Shown: positions 15,023-23,601, numbered from the stretch's first letter. The stretch is 55,279 nucleotides of DNA from Novosphingobium sp. (GCF_030696665.1 NZ_JAUYRV010000043.1:1-55279); one strand, 5' to 3'. Numbers and translations: made by a program. Notes: a model not told the origin generated them from the letters alone.

Positions 15023-15720
15023 ATCGGCTCCCAGGTATAATCCGGCGTGCCCGACCAGATCAGGCGAACCATGGCACCTTGCACCACCGACTGCACGGCG
15101 TTGGGCCAGAGTGCAGCGATACAGGTGCCGCCTGCGTGGCGGACCGATGGGTAGATGATGCCATTGTGGCCCTCGACGCGTGCCTGCGCGGCAAGAACAT
15201 TTCCAGCGGCATAGCCGGTCGCAGGGTCAGCATCGAGCGCGGGATGACCCGCTGCCTCGCGCAGGTCGACGAATACGCCCGCCATACTCGCCAGCATTTC
15301 GCCATATTCGACAACCGCGTTGAATTCTCCTGCATCCCCAAGCGCTTTGGTCAGGTGATGTCCAACTTCGGCGATGCAGGTTTCAACTGCCAGCGCCGAA
15401 TACCATGCGCCGCGGTCCGCAGGGTTGAAGCGCATGGGTTCACGCGGTTTGGCATAGGCGAAGCTGGCGTTGATGAAGCGGGCATGTGGCACGCCATGAA
15501 CGAGTTCTTCGGGGCTGAGAGCGCCAAGTCCGCGTTCCTCGGCAACTAACCGCCCGCTGGTCGCGCCTTCGATCTCGGCGAGCAGCGCCAACTCGTCCGG
15601 ATCGTCGGCCAGCGGCGTGAGCACAGCTTCGCGCAGCCGAGCGCTGGCAACCAGCCTGATGGTGTAGAGGAAAGCCTCACGCGCCAGCGGCAGCGGGGAC
15701 TGCGGCTCAGAGCCCGCCAC
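15019..15720 (-). CDS. RES-domain toxin of a RES/Xre toxin-antitoxin pair
   Basis: This 233-residue protein has the RES-domain pattern: R and Y in NPADRGAWYSALAVETCIAE, the conserved Glu in that segment, and the C-terminal Ser in IIYPSVRHAGG. RES toxins deplete NAD+ in the cytoplasm by an ADP-ribosyltransferase-like fold. It overlaps the antitoxin gene by 14 bp and is transcribed with it, antitoxin first. The stop codon is contributed by a repeat element, so the C-terminus may be slightly altered from the ancestor. Confidence 0.88.
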   Translation of the reverse strand: MAGSEPQSPLPLAREAFLYTIRLVASARLREAVLTPLADDPDELALLAEIEGATSGRLVAEERGLGALSPEELVHGVPHARFINASFAYAKPREPMRFNPADRGAWYSALAVETCIAEVGHHLTKALGDAGEFNAVVEYGEMLASMAGVFVDLREAAGHPALDADPATGYAAGNVLAAQARVEGHNGIIYPSVRHAGGTCIAALWPNAVQSVVQGAMVRLIWSGTPDYTWEPI

Positions 15721-16144
15721 GCAGCGCGTCGATATACTGCCGGGTCTCGAGCATCCGGGGAATGCCGCCGTCGATCATCGCCTCGAGCGGCGACATTGCG
15801 CCGAACACCGGCGCCCGGTTGGGCAGGCGCGGCCAGCGGTCGGCCATCCCGTCGGCGAAGAGCAAGTGCAGGCCCTTGAACACGCCGATCAAGGCCGAGG
15901 CACGGGTCAACTGGTCCTGGCTCAATGCGCCGTCCCATTTGCCGGCCTTGATCCGGTCCCACGTGCTCTCGGACACGCCGAGCAGCGCGGCACCCTCGGC
16001 ATTGCTGCCACCCCAGGCATCGACGAGCCGCAACACGGCCTTGACGGCCGCGCCGGTCAGTCGCTTGCGGTCCTTGTCGCCCGAAAAGGTCTGCAGGCCC
16101 ACAGCTGCCGGGGCCGCTTGCTGCCGAATTGTGGCGATCGCCAT
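15707..16144 (-). CDS. Xre/MbcA/ParS-type antitoxin
   Basis: This 145-residue protein has a helix-turn-helix (NAEGAALLGVSESTWDRIKAG) and a C-terminal toxin-binding domain of the MbcA/ParS/Xre type (LTRASALIGVFKGLHLLF, GAMSPLEAMIDGGIPRML, TRQYIDALRGG). It neutralises the RES toxin and should repress its own promoter. I chose ATG 16144 because AGGAG lies 8 bp upstream; the longer frame from 16177 would start inside the operator. Confidence 0.88.
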   Translation of the reverse strand: MAIATIRQQAAPAAVGLQTFSGDKDRKRLTGAAVKAVLRLVDAWGGSNAEGAALLGVSESTWDRIKAGKWDGALSQDQLTRASALIGVFKGLHLLFADGMADRWPRLPNRAPVFGAMSPLEAMIDGGIPRMLETRQYIDALRGGL

Positions 16145-16165
16145 ATTCGTTTCTCCTGACGCGAC

Positions 16166-16189
16166 CATACGCACCATATGGTGCGTATG
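16166..16189. promoter_or_regulatory. 24-bp perfect palindrome, operator of the toxin-antitoxin operon
   Basis: CATACGCACCAT is followed directly by its exact complement ATGGTGCGTATG, 21 bp upstream of the antitoxin ATG. Perfect symmetry in this position fits an autorepression site for the Xre antitoxin dimer. Confidence 0.75.
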
Positions 16190-16244
16190 TCAAGGTTGAA
16201 CGGATAGCGGTCAGCGCCTGCAATCATAGGCGATCCTATGGGAG

Positions 16245-16445
16245 ATTAGCCGCTTTTGGCAGCCAGTGGCCGATCAGCGATTGCTCGCCAGCCGTCCGTT
16301 TCCAGGGCATGAGCTCGTCCCGGCGTGAGGCCGACCATCCACTGGCAAGCTTCGCCAGGACGTCGGCGATGCGAGTCTGCGGCTCGATGCCGTTGGACTT
16401 TTCCGCCTCGACGAGCGAGTTGATCGCGGCTTGATGGATGGTCGT
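16245..16445 (-). pseudogene. IS66-family transposase C-terminal scar
   Basis: The reverse strand reads AAINSLVEAEKSNGIEPQTR, then IADVLAKLASGWSASRRDEL and MPWK. This matches the C-terminal domain of IS66 TnpC transposases (LIETAKLNGVDP...LADVLARIA...DELLPW). Only about 65 residues remain; the catalytic part is absent. Confidence 0.7.
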
Positions 16446-16837
16446 GTACAGGGAGCTGGATTTGTGGCTTTGTGGCGCAGCTGCTAACGTGAAACTACGC
16501 CACCAGTCCATCTTTTGCATTTCCGCTTCCCACCCATCTTCGGTCGCGCCGGGCCAACCAAGGTCTTGCCCAAAGCCGACCTTGGGCTTTGGGCCTTTGC
16601 CAGCCAGAACCTGTCAGCAAGAACCGGCCATTCAGCAACCGGCCCGGTTGCGGCCGCAGTTATAGCCTAGGCTTGCCTTGGCCGCAGGTCAGGTTCTGGC
16701 GAAGAACCTGCCGCTCTATCCTTGGCGCGTGAACGGCGCGTTTGGCCCAGACCAAGTCGGCCGGCGTCAAGGCGCTTTGCGCTGCACATAACGATCGAAG
16801 CTGACAAAGCCCGGCAAAGACAGTATCGTGCGTGTCG
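16446..16837. repeat. Non-coding region with dispersed-repeat segment
   Basis: No intact gene is seen. Bases 16743-16797 (CCCAGACCAAG, CGGCCGG, CAAGGCG, TGCACATAACGATCG) resemble 27368-27424 at roughly 80-85%. The reverse strand of both can be read as a shared peptide, IVxCxAKRLxxGRLGLG, hinting at an old coding remnant. Confidence 0.55.
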
Positions 16838-17620
16838 ATGAAAAAAGCCTTTTCGACCATCACTGTCGCTCTCGTCGTCGCAAATGCGCCAGCGCTGGCC
16901 TGGGGCTCTAACGGTCATCGCATTACAGGTGCCATAGCCGACCAGAACCTGAGCGGTGTTGCGCGAGCCAATGTGCGCTTGTTGCTATCGAACGAAGACT
17001 TGGCCGAAGCCTCGACATGGCCTGATGAAATGAAATCGGACCCGGCCACGTACTGGCAAAAGGAGGCCAGCGCCTGGCATTACATCACGGTCAAGGACGG
17101 CAATGCCTATAAGCCAGCCGATGCGCCTGCCCAAGGTGACGCCATCACTGCACTCCAGAGCTTCACCAAGACGCTCAAGAATCCAGACGCCCCTCCAACC
17201 GATCGCCGCCTCGCCCTTCGCTTCATCGTCCATATCATTGGCGACCTGCATCAACCGCTGCACGCAGGCGGGGGCACAGATCGAGGTGGCAACGATGTCA
17301 AGGTCACATGGTTTGGCAAGCCGACAAACCTGCATTCGGTGTGGGATTCCGCTATGATAGAGCAACGCTCGCTGTCATATTCAGAACATGCGGACTGGCT
17401 GTCGCGTTCGATAACGCCGGAACAGATCATTGCCTGGAACACAGCCGATCCGGCAATCTGGACCACCGAAAGCATTGCCTTGCGTAAGACCATTTACCCG
17501 CAGAACCCTGAACTGTCGTGGGACTACGCCTATCAACATCACCACGCGGTTGACCTTCGGCTCAAGCAAGCCGGGGTTCGGATTGCGGCCTACCTCAACA
17601 AGGTTTTCGAAAAAAAATGA
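16838..17620 (+). CDS. S1/P1-type nuclease, secreted
   Basis: This 260-residue protein has a signal peptide (MKKAFSTITVALVVANAPALA) cut before Trp. That N-terminal Trp is itself a zinc ligand in this family (mature start WGSNGHR). Other zinc-site motifs are GHR, TWPDEM with its Asp, AWHYI, and HIIGDLHQPLHAG followed by DRGGNDV. It would degrade single-stranded DNA or RNA, or 3'-nucleotides, outside the inner membrane using three zinc ions. ATG 16838 is preferred over GTG 16832 because MKK starts the signal peptide. It stands alone between scars of mobile DNA. Confidence 0.9.
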   Translation: MKKAFSTITVALVVANAPALAWGSNGHRITGAIADQNLSGVARANVRLLLSNEDLAEASTWPDEMKSDPATYWQKEASAWHYITVKDGNAYKPADAPAQGDAITALQSFTKTLKNPDAPPTDRRLALRFIVHIIGDLHQPLHAGGGTDRGGNDVKVTWFGKPTNLHSVWDSAMIEQRSLSYSEHADWLSRSITPEQIIAWNTADPAIWTTESIALRKTIYPQNPELSWDYAYQHHHAVDLRLKQAGVRIAAYLNKVFEKK

Positions 17621-17653
17621 CCGCAGGGCAAGCGCGCAGCCGAAAACTCTAGC

Positions 17654-18124
17654 TCAAACCACCACACAAAAGTGCGTAGCCTCATCTTTGCTGGGCGCTT
17701 CGTTGAAATCGGCCAGTTCGGGGATGCGCCCGAACGCGATCTTGCCGCCGACGTAGCCGCCAGGAATGTCCTCACAAACGCCCCATGATGCCGATGATGG
17801 GCCATGTTTTGAACGGATGGCGTCCAATGCGTCGCTTAGCCTTTCGCGCCTTTGTTGGCGCAAAAGAACCGCAGCGCGCTGATCATTCAGGCCGGGCTGG
17901 TTCAACAGGTCCTCCTGCGCCGGCGCAGCATCAAGCAGACCGTCCAGCATGACGGCAACCGAACGCGGCTTGAAGCCGACTTCCCGCCGATCGTGGACAA
18001 TCGCTGCTGCCAGTTGCTCCAGCCTCGATGCATCGTCGCGCATCGCTTCAAATTGCACTTCTGCGCTCCAGCGTTGATGGTCTGATCGGCGCGCAGTGTC
18101 CGTGCGAAAACCACCACCGCGCAC
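17654..18124 (-). pseudogene. Y-family DNA polymerase (ImpB/UmuC-like), C-terminal fragment
   Basis: About 156 residues resemble only the C-terminal part of a translesion polymerase: FKPRSVAVMLDGLLDAAPAQ, then RERLSDALDAIRSKHG and YVGGKIAFGRIPELADFNEA. The palm and fingers domains with the catalytic acids are missing. The frame starts in sequence (18048-18124) that does not look like this family. It is probably a gene broken by rearrangement. Confidence 0.6.
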
Positions 18125-18303
18125 ACTCAGGGTGAGTTGCGTGGCTTTGAGATCGGTGCGACCTATCCGGCGCGCTGCTTAGCGGCTCGCACGAAACGCA
18201 GCCGAAGCGGACACCGAATTGGCGAGACCATAGGCGTCGGGTTATGGCGTTGGCGCTGCCCTTCATTTTGTCGATCTGGATAGGCAGGATTGTCCCAGGC
18301 CCG

Positions 18304-18339
18304 TCAAAAATTGGCCCCCCGCAAGTAGCGGGGAGCCAA
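18304..18339 (-). terminator. Rho-independent terminator, reverse strand
   Basis: A 12-bp stem with one mismatch (18311-18322 with 18328-18339, loop AAGTA on the + strand) is followed on the reverse strand by TTTTT (18306-18310). It would end leftward transcription from the SDR gene region. Confidence 0.75.
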
Positions 18340-18343
18340 CGGT

Positions 18344-18460
18344 TCAGGTCTCAGTGTTCTCGGCAAGAGCTAGCGCGTCTTCCACATCGATCCCTAGATG
18401 GCGGACCGCATTCTCGATCTTGCCATGACCGAGCAAAATCCGGACGGCGCGCAAGCTGCA
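18344..18460 (-). pseudogene. Tyrosine-recombinase (integrase) C-terminal scar, copy 2
   Basis: The reverse strand reads LRAVRILLGHGKIENAVRHL, then GIDVEDALALAENTET and a stop. The LLGH active-site box is intact here but the upstream part is frameshifted (a remnant of IYRRTGN near 18465) and then lost. It is the same family as the scar at 14430, in the opposite orientation. Confidence 0.75.
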
Positions 18461-18550
18461 GAGCGATAGGGATAGCGCTACAATGCACGATTGCGGCACC
18501 GCTCCCGATGGCGAGCAGGGCCGCAGCCTCGTGGCATTCGGTGGGTTCTC

Positions 18551-19327
18551 CTACAGCGTGTCGATTACGCCACCATCGACGCGGACAGATGCGCCGGTCG
18601 TGGCAGACGCCTGCGGCGATGCAAGATAGACGACCATGCTTGCCACTTCTTCGACGGTCGCGGCTCGGCGGATGATTGAGCTCGGACGGTGGGTCGTCAC
18701 AAAGTCGGATGCGATTTCAGCCATCGAGCGGTCTCCGACGGCAAGTTCCTTTTCGAACATCGCAGCCATCCCGTCAGATAGCGTCGGGCCGGGCAACACC
18801 GAGTTCACAGTCACTCCGGTCCCTGCCATTCGCTTGGCAAGGCCTCTGGCGAGCGCGACATCGGCAGCTTTGGTCACGCCATAATGGATCATTTCAACCG
18901 GAATGTTGAATGACGATTCGGATCCAAGCATCACGAACCGTCCCCAGCCTTGCGCCTCCATGCCGGGAAGATAGCTGCGCGCGAGCCGCACCCCGGCCAT
19001 TACGTTAACCTGCCAATGCCGGTCCCACTCCACATCGTCGGTATAAAAAAAGTCCATGGGCTGGAAAATGCCAAGATTGCTGACGACGATGTCCGCTGCC
19101 GGCTCGGCGGCGATCAGGACGGCGTGACCATCGCTCGTGCCGAGATCGGCTGCAACGCCGCGTGTGTGCCCGCCCAGACGAACGACCGCAGCGTTGACCT
19201 TGGCTTCAGTGCGTCCGTTGACCACCACGGTGGCTCCCGCTTCCGCCAGTCCTTTGGCTATCGCGAATCCGATGCCCTCGGTCGAGCCGGTGACGATGGC
19301 AATTTTGCCGGTGAGGTCGATGTTCAT
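18551..19327 (-). CDS. SDR-family oxidoreductase
   Basis: This 258-residue protein has the classical short-chain dehydrogenase pattern: TGSTEGIG cofactor loop near residue 12, the N-x-G region (SNLG), a catalytic Ser in MLGSESSFN and YxxxK in HYGVTK. The C-terminus VRVDGGVIDTL is typical. It uses NAD(P)H on an unknown substrate. It precedes, on the same strand, the terminator at 18304. A dioxygenase gene 190 bp upstream on the same strand may share its transcript. Confidence 0.88.
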   Translation of the reverse strand: MNIDLTGKIAIVTGSTEGIGFAIAKGLAEAGATVVVNGRTEAKVNAAVVRLGGHTRGVAADLGTSDGHAVLIAAEPAADIVVSNLGIFQPMDFFYTDDVEWDRHWQVNVMAGVRLARSYLPGMEAQGWGRFVMLGSESSFNIPVEMIHYGVTKAADVALARGLAKRMAGTGVTVNSVLPGPTLSDGMAAMFEKELAVGDRSMAEIASDFVTTHRPSSIIRRAATVEEVASMVVYLASPQASATTGASVRVDGGVIDTL

Positions 19328-19517
19328 GGATCAGTTTCCTATTGATGTTGTGAATGTCAGGCGCGTTATCCCGTTGGTGGGGAGCAGCACGTCAAGCCCG
19401 AGAACCGGGGGATGTATTTGGTGAACCACTTGTCCCTAAGGCTGCCAACGACGAGGCGGCGCCAGATCGTCAGTTGCACAAGCGATGGCGGTAAGCATTG
19501 TCCGTTCCCCGGCAGGA

Positions 19518-20360
19518 TCAGTCGAACCGAAAGCCAGAAATGGCAGTTTCGAGGACAGTCTGCGAATAAACACGTTCGCCCGGCACATCGCTTGCTCCTG
19601 CAGCCACCATCAGCGGTAAAAGGTGCTCCTCCTTGGGATGCGATAGGCGTGCTGCAGGCGCCACCTCCCAATTGGCCAGGAGTCGAGCGCGTTCGGCGCC
19701 GTCCTGCAGGACGACGTTGGACAGCCAGCCATCGAACGCTTCTGATGGAGCGGTAAAGCGGGGATCGCCATAGCCCTGCATATTGTGAAAGCTCATGCCA
19801 GACCCGAGGATCAGTACGCCCTCGTCGCGAAGTTGCGCCAACCCGCGACCCGCCGCCACGTGCAAAGCCGGGTCGAGACTGCGATCGACCGACATTTCTA
19901 TCACCGGAATGTCCGCCTCCGGCAGTGCGACCTTTAGCGGGATGAACACGCCATGGTCCAGGCCGCGGGTCGCGTCGACTGCCGCCTGAAGCCCTGCATT
20001 CCGAAGCAGCAATGCCGCACGCGCGGCCACCTCAGGCGAGCCAGGAGCGTCGAACCGGAGATCGTAAGTATGTGGCGGAAAGCCGTAATAGTCGTAGATC
20101 AGTGGCGGTCGCTCGGCGCCGGTGAAGGCAAAGCCCTTGGTCTCCCAATGGCCGGATACGACCAGCACGGCCCGCGGTCGCTCCGGCAGGAGTGCCAGAA
20201 GCGTGCGAAGGAACGCCTCCATGCCGGCCCAGACGCCGCGAGGGTCGTCCATGAAGAAGCAGGGGCCGCCCCCATGGGGAATAAAGAAAGCGGGTTGCCG
20301 CAAAGGTCGTCCTTTCAAATCACGATATGAGCGTTCTGACGGCACGGGATAGTCAGCCAT
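19518..20360 (-). CDS. 4,5-DOPA dioxygenase-type extradiol dioxygenase (YgiD/LigB family)
   Basis: This 280-residue class III extradiol ring-cleavage enzyme has metal-ligand histidines in FIPHGGGP, VSGHWET and LDHGVFIPL, with LSHPKEEHLLPL near the C-terminus. The whole length fits the YgiD family. It would open a catechol ring using Fe(II) or Zn; the substrate is unknown. ATG 20360 (MADYPVP) is preferred over a TTG at 20384. It lies between an SDR gene and DUF3861/MarR genes, which suggests a small aromatic-response cluster. Confidence 0.87.
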   Translation of the reverse strand: MADYPVPSERSYRDLKGRPLRQPAFFIPHGGGPCFFMDDPRGVWAGMEAFLRTLLALLPERPRAVLVVSGHWETKGFAFTGAERPPLIYDYYGFPPHTYDLRFDAPGSPEVAARAALLLRNAGLQAAVDATRGLDHGVFIPLKVALPEADIPVIEMSVDRSLDPALHVAAGRGLAQLRDEGVLILGSGMSFHNMQGYGDPRFTAPSEAFDGWLSNVVLQDGAERARLLANWEVAPAARLSHPKEEHLLPLMVAAGASDVPGERVYSQTVLETAISGFRFD

Positions 20361-20513
20361 TGGATCGACGCAGTACACACTCAAGGTTAAACGCGGCGGA
20401 TGGTCAGGTGACAGGGACGAAGGGTCGTGTGATCGCGTCCCAACATTTGCCGCCGAGCCTCCAAAGGCGGCAGCGCGCGCCTGCGGGCGACACCTGCGCT
20501 GGTAGACTACAGG

Positions 20514-20837
20514 TCACGATTGGCAGTATTGCGTACGCCAATATGCAGGGGCGCGTGGCCCCAAGGCCTTCAACCGCTTCACGAAGTCGCTCATCGGCGA
20601 CCACAGTTCCGCAAAAAGCGCATTCTTGCGATGGCGGATCAGTACTTCAAGAAAGAGCTTGAGGCCAAAGACGAATTCCGCAGCCTCGGCAGGCGGCACG
20701 GCCGCGTTGGCTTCGATCCTGCTCAGGATCGCAAAGAGATCGTCGTGGTTCACAATTTCAAACGTGAGCGGCGCGACGCCGGTCCGCGTGCCCGATCCAT
20801 CATTCGGTTGAATTGTGATCGTGTAGTGTGAAGGCAT
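20514..20837 (-). CDS. DUF3861 family protein
   Basis: This 107-residue cytoplasmic protein has the DUF3861 layout: an N-terminal strand region YTITIQPNDG, FEIVNHDDLFAILSRIE, and the EFVFGLKLFLEVLIRHRKN helix. Function is unknown for the family. It is divergent from the MarR gene, sharing a 94-bp promoter region with a repeated TCAACTGAT motif, so it is probably a target of that regulator. Confidence 0.8.
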   Translation of the reverse strand: MPSHYTITIQPNDGSGTRTGVAPLTFEIVNHDDLFAILSRIEANAAVPPAEAAEFVFGLKLFLEVLIRHRKNALFAELWSPMSDFVKRLKALGPRAPAYWRTQYCQS

Positions 20838-20873
20838 AAGGATATCCAGTCTGGTGCTGGTCGGTGGACGCTA

Positions 20874-20914
20874 TCAACTGATATATGGAGGCTAGGTTGC
20901 TATTGTCAACTGAT
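20874..20914. promoter_or_regulatory. Direct TCAACTGAT repeats in the DUF3861/MarR divergent promoter
   Basis: TCAACTGAT occurs at 20874-20882 and 20906-20914, spaced 32 bp (about three helical turns), between divergent genes. This spacing suits two operator half-sites for the MarR protein on one face of DNA. Confidence 0.5.
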
Positions 20915-20931
20915 GCCATTAGAACGAGGGT

Positions 20932-21390
20932 ATGACCGAAGCATCGATCGACCTTCTGAGTGAACTCTCGCACCGTTTCCAACAACGACTTCGCGATGGA
21001 GTGTATGCAGCAGATGTTGAACTGACGCCCTTTGAGGCGCGCGCGCTGGCGACGATCGCGCGAATGCCTGGTGCGAACCAGCAGGTTGTCGCAGCACGGA
21101 TGGGATGCGACAAGGCACAGCTGACGCGTGCGATTAAGGTTCTCGAGGCACGGTCGCTGATCACACGCGAAGCCAGCGTGGAAAACTGGCGTGCGTTGGA
21201 TCTGAAGTTGACCGCTGGCGGCGCTGCCATCTTCGCACGGCTTCAGGCGCACCGCGCGGCCGTTACGCAGGACTGTTTTGCGAACGTCACCGCAGCCGAG
21301 CGCGAACATCTGTCGGCAATTCTGACGAAAGTGATCGACGGCCTGACCGCGCGGCCTGCTGCTGCATCCCACGCAACCGCACAGGAATGA
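20932..21390 (+). CDS. MarR-family transcriptional regulator
   Basis: This 152-residue protein has a MarR winged helix: LTPFEARALATIARMPGANQ, VVAARMGCDKAQLTRAIKVL, EARSLITREAS, and a wing ending in LKLTAGG. It starts at ATG 20932 near GAGGG. It is divergent from DUF3861 and likely controls that gene and perhaps the dioxygenase/SDR genes beyond; the ligand may be an aromatic compound, by analogy only. Confidence 0.88.
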   Translation: MTEASIDLLSELSHRFQQRLRDGVYAADVELTPFEARALATIARMPGANQQVVAARMGCDKAQLTRAIKVLEARSLITREASVENWRALDLKLTAGGAAIFARLQAHRAAVTQDCFANVTAAEREHLSAILTKVIDGLTARPAAASHATAQE

Positions 21391-21472
21391 TGATGACTGA
21401 GCGCCCAAGGATCGGTGTGCTGGCCGGCAACTGCCAGCTACAGGGCGTGACTCACAAGGTTACCAAGGCGGT

Positions 21473-21494
21473 CTAGGTCGCGTGGACAAATTCT
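21473..21494. repeat. Short remnant matching the end of the nearby IS5-type transposase gene
   Basis: CTAGGTCGCGTGGACAAATT matches the reverse complement of the transposase end at 23236-23255 (CTAGGCGGCGTGGACAAATT) at 18 of 20 bases. It may mark a lost copy of the same IS. Confidence 0.45.
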
Positions 21495-21545
21495 CAAGGT
21501 TGGACGAATGCGGCATTTCGCTTTTCGTACGCGACACCTGCATGG

Positions 21546-22298
21546 TCAAATCTTCACCGCCGCGTTTCCACCATCGGCCCACAAGGCTGAACCTGTGACG
21601 AAGCTCGACATATCGCTGGCCAAGAAGAGCGCTGCCTGTGCGATCTCCTCAGGTTCAGCGATCCGCTTCATGGCGTGAAGGCCAGCAGCCCATTGGCGTT
21701 GTTCCGTATTGCCGGCCATCTCGGTCGCTGTCCCCCCAGGCAGAAGTGCGTTGGCCCGAATTCCCGTTGCGCCATAATCTGCCGTTATCCCTCGTACCAG
21801 ACCCATGAGGCCAGCTTTCGCCGCGCCGTATGCGCCCATTCCGGGCAAACCGGCACTGGTGCCGACGAAGCTACCGGTAAAGATCAGCGTTCCCGCGCCA
21901 CGCGCCTGCATCGCCGGAAGCTGCGCCTGCACGCCCAGAAATGCAGCTGTCAGATTTGTCGCCAACACGTCCGACCATTGCTGAGGTTCCATCTCCGCGA
22001 GCGGCAACATGGCACCGACTGTCCCGGCATTATTGAACGCGATATCTAGGCCGCCAAAGGCGGATTGGGCGGCGGTCACTGCTTCACGATGTGTGCGCTC
22101 GTCCGTGACATCGCCTGCGACAGCCATTGCCTGCCCGCCAGCTTCGACGATTTCATCGACCAATTTATGCAGGCGATCCTGTCGACGAGCAACAAGAACG
22201 ACGGCGGCTCCGTTTGCGGCAAACAATGTTGCTGCCGCCCGGCCTATTCCTGAACTCGCCCCGGTAATTATGGCAACCTTGCCCTCTATCAGCCTCAT
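21546..22298 (-). CDS. SDR-family oxidoreductase
   Basis: This 250-residue short-chain dehydrogenase has TGASSGIGRA near residue 13, NNAG, the catalytic Ser in FTGSFVG, YGAAK and a C-terminal SALWADGGNA. It is a classical SDR with an unknown substrate. It sits between the IS5 remnant and the IS5 element, so it may have moved with them. Confidence 0.88.
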   Translation of the reverse strand: MRLIEGKVAIITGASSGIGRAAATLFAANGAAVVLVARRQDRLHKLVDEIVEAGGQAMAVAGDVTDERTHREAVTAAQSAFGGLDIAFNNAGTVGAMLPLAEMEPQQWSDVLATNLTAAFLGVQAQLPAMQARGAGTLIFTGSFVGTSAGLPGMGAYGAAKAGLMGLVRGITADYGATGIRANALLPGGTATEMAGNTEQRQWAAGLHAMKRIAEPEEIAQAALFLASDMSSFVTGSALWADGGNAAVKI

Positions 22299-22472
22299 TC
22301 TGCAACTCCATCTGTTGAAGTAGAGTCTTTAGGGATAGCTGTGGGCCGGGGCTTCCCGTTTCCTGCTTTCAAACTGGTAACCGGGTGTCACCCCGCTTCT
22401 CAGTTCTTGCAGATGCCGATAGGTTGACATGACCTTGAGGGGTTGATTCAAGGCTGCCTTTTGGGGGCAGGT

Positions 22473-22895
22473 TTGAGCCGGGGTGAGCTAACTGAAGCAG
22501 AATGGCGCGTTCTGAAGGGCTTGCTGCCAATCCAGCCTGAGAACCGTGGTCGAGGCAGACCGCCTGAGCAGAACCGCTCAATCATCAACGGCATACTTTG
22601 GCGGCTCCGTTGCGGCTCACCATGGCGTGATGTGCCACCCAAATATGGCAGTTGGAACACCATCTATCGGCGGTTCCGCCGATGGAGCGAAGCCGGGGTC
22701 TGGGAGGCCGTGGCCGTAACTCTGGCCGAGATCATGGCGGACACTGGCCACTACAGCATCGACAGCACCACCGTCCGCGCCCATGTCTCGGCAGCGGGCG
22801 GAAAAGGGGGGCTCATCGACGAGCTCTTGGCCGCTCGCGGGGCGGGTTCACCAGTAAACTTCACTGTCTGGCTGATGCCCTCGGAAGACCGCTAG
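22473..22895 (+). CDS. IS5-family transposase, upstream frame
   Basis: From a TTG at 22473 it reads LSRGELTEAEWRVLKGLLP, GRPPEQNRSIINGILWRLR, GSPWRDVPPKYGSWNTIYRR and YSIDSTTVRAHVSAAGGKGG. This includes the DST catalytic Asp. The frame then leaves family sequence and stops at 22895. A run A4G6 at 22802-22811 is where a -1 shift would join it to the downstream frame. The start is uncertain. Confidence 0.8.
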   Translation: MSRGELTEAEWRVLKGLLPIQPENRGRGRPPEQNRSIINGILWRLRCGSPWRDVPPKYGSWNTIYRRFRRWSEAGVWEAVAVTLAEIMADTGHYSIDSTTVRAHVSAAGGKGGLIDELLAARGAGSPVNFTVWLMPSEDR

Positions 22896-23254
22896 CATTC
22901 CATCTGACGGTCGGCGAGGCAGCAGACTGCAAAGTCTATACCCCCTTGATCGGCCTGCCAGAGCGCAGGCCGAATGCCTTGCTTGCCGATAAAGGCTATG
23001 ATGCTGACGCCATCCGCGCCGACCTTGCCGAACGGAATATCGAGGCGGTTATTCCTGGCCGGTCAAACCGCCGTGTGAAAATCGAATATCACCGTGCGCT
23101 CTATAAGCAGCGCAATCGCATCGAGCGCATGTTCGGACAGCTCAAGATCAACCGCGCCATCGCCACCCGATACGATCAGCTAGCCAACAGCTTCCTCGGC
23201 ATGGCCTATCTCGCCACCGCTAGATACTGGCTCAAATTTGTCCACGCCGCCTAG
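22814..23254 (+). CDS. IS5-family transposase, downstream frame (reached by -1 frameshift)
   Basis: This frame continues the transposase: GAHRRALGRSRGGFTSKLHC, LADKGYDADAIR with the second catalytic Asp, and YKQRNRIERMFGQLK with the catalytic Glu, ending YWLKFVHAA. It lacks a start of its own at the family boundary. Expression needs slippage at A4G6 (22802-22811), as known for the IS427 group. The bounds mark the conserved part; the open frame extends back to 22652. Confidence 0.8.
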   Translation, partial: HRRALGRSRGGFTSKLHCLADALGRPLAFHLTVGEAADCKVYTPLIGLPERRPNALLADKGYDADAIRADLAERNIEAVIPGRSNRRVKIEYHRALYKQRNRIERMFGQLKINRAIATRYDQLANSFLGMAYLATARYWLKFVHAA

Positions 23255-23255
23255 C

Positions 23256-23452
23256 AATTGCCGGCTGATCGGCGCGTCCTCGAATTTCTTTCGATCGGTG
23301 AGCCGGACGATGTCGGCGAGGCGATCGCTGGCCTTCCTTTCGGGCGGGTGCCGCTGGGTCAACGCACAGAACTTCGAGGTGGCCGCCGACCAGGGTGCAA
23401 ACTCGTAAAGCGCAGAGAAATCTTTAGTCCAAAGGATTTCGCCAACCTCCAT
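23256..23452 (-). pseudogene. Unrecognised gene truncated by the IS5 element
   Basis: The reverse strand from ATG 23452 reads MEVGEILWTKDFSALYEFAP and continues to DAPISRQLL, where the IS sequence begins. About 65 residues remain, without a natural stop. I do not recognise the family. Confidence 0.5.
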
Positions 23453-23601
23453 GCGTAAATTGTAAGTAATTCTCCTAGTGTAGTTTGCTGTTATATGAAA
23501 ACCGGAGTTTATTAGATCAAACGGCAATGGATTGCGAAGCCCAGCGCCAGCCATGCGTCGTAATTTGAAAACTTGTAGGAAATTGCAGAAGGTTGCTCGG
23601 C

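Larger units (their letters stand above)
22443..23257 (+). mobile_element. IS5-family insertion sequence (transposase region; ends not resolved)
   Basis: Two overlapping transposase frames make one element. I could not find matching terminal inverted repeats or a target duplication, so these bounds are those of the coding region. On the right it interrupts a reverse-strand gene (23256-23452). Confidence 0.75.

Noticed and set aside
22323..22442. Left terminal inverted repeat of the IS5 element
   Set aside because: No sequence here pairs with the right side of the transposase gene over more than a few bases.
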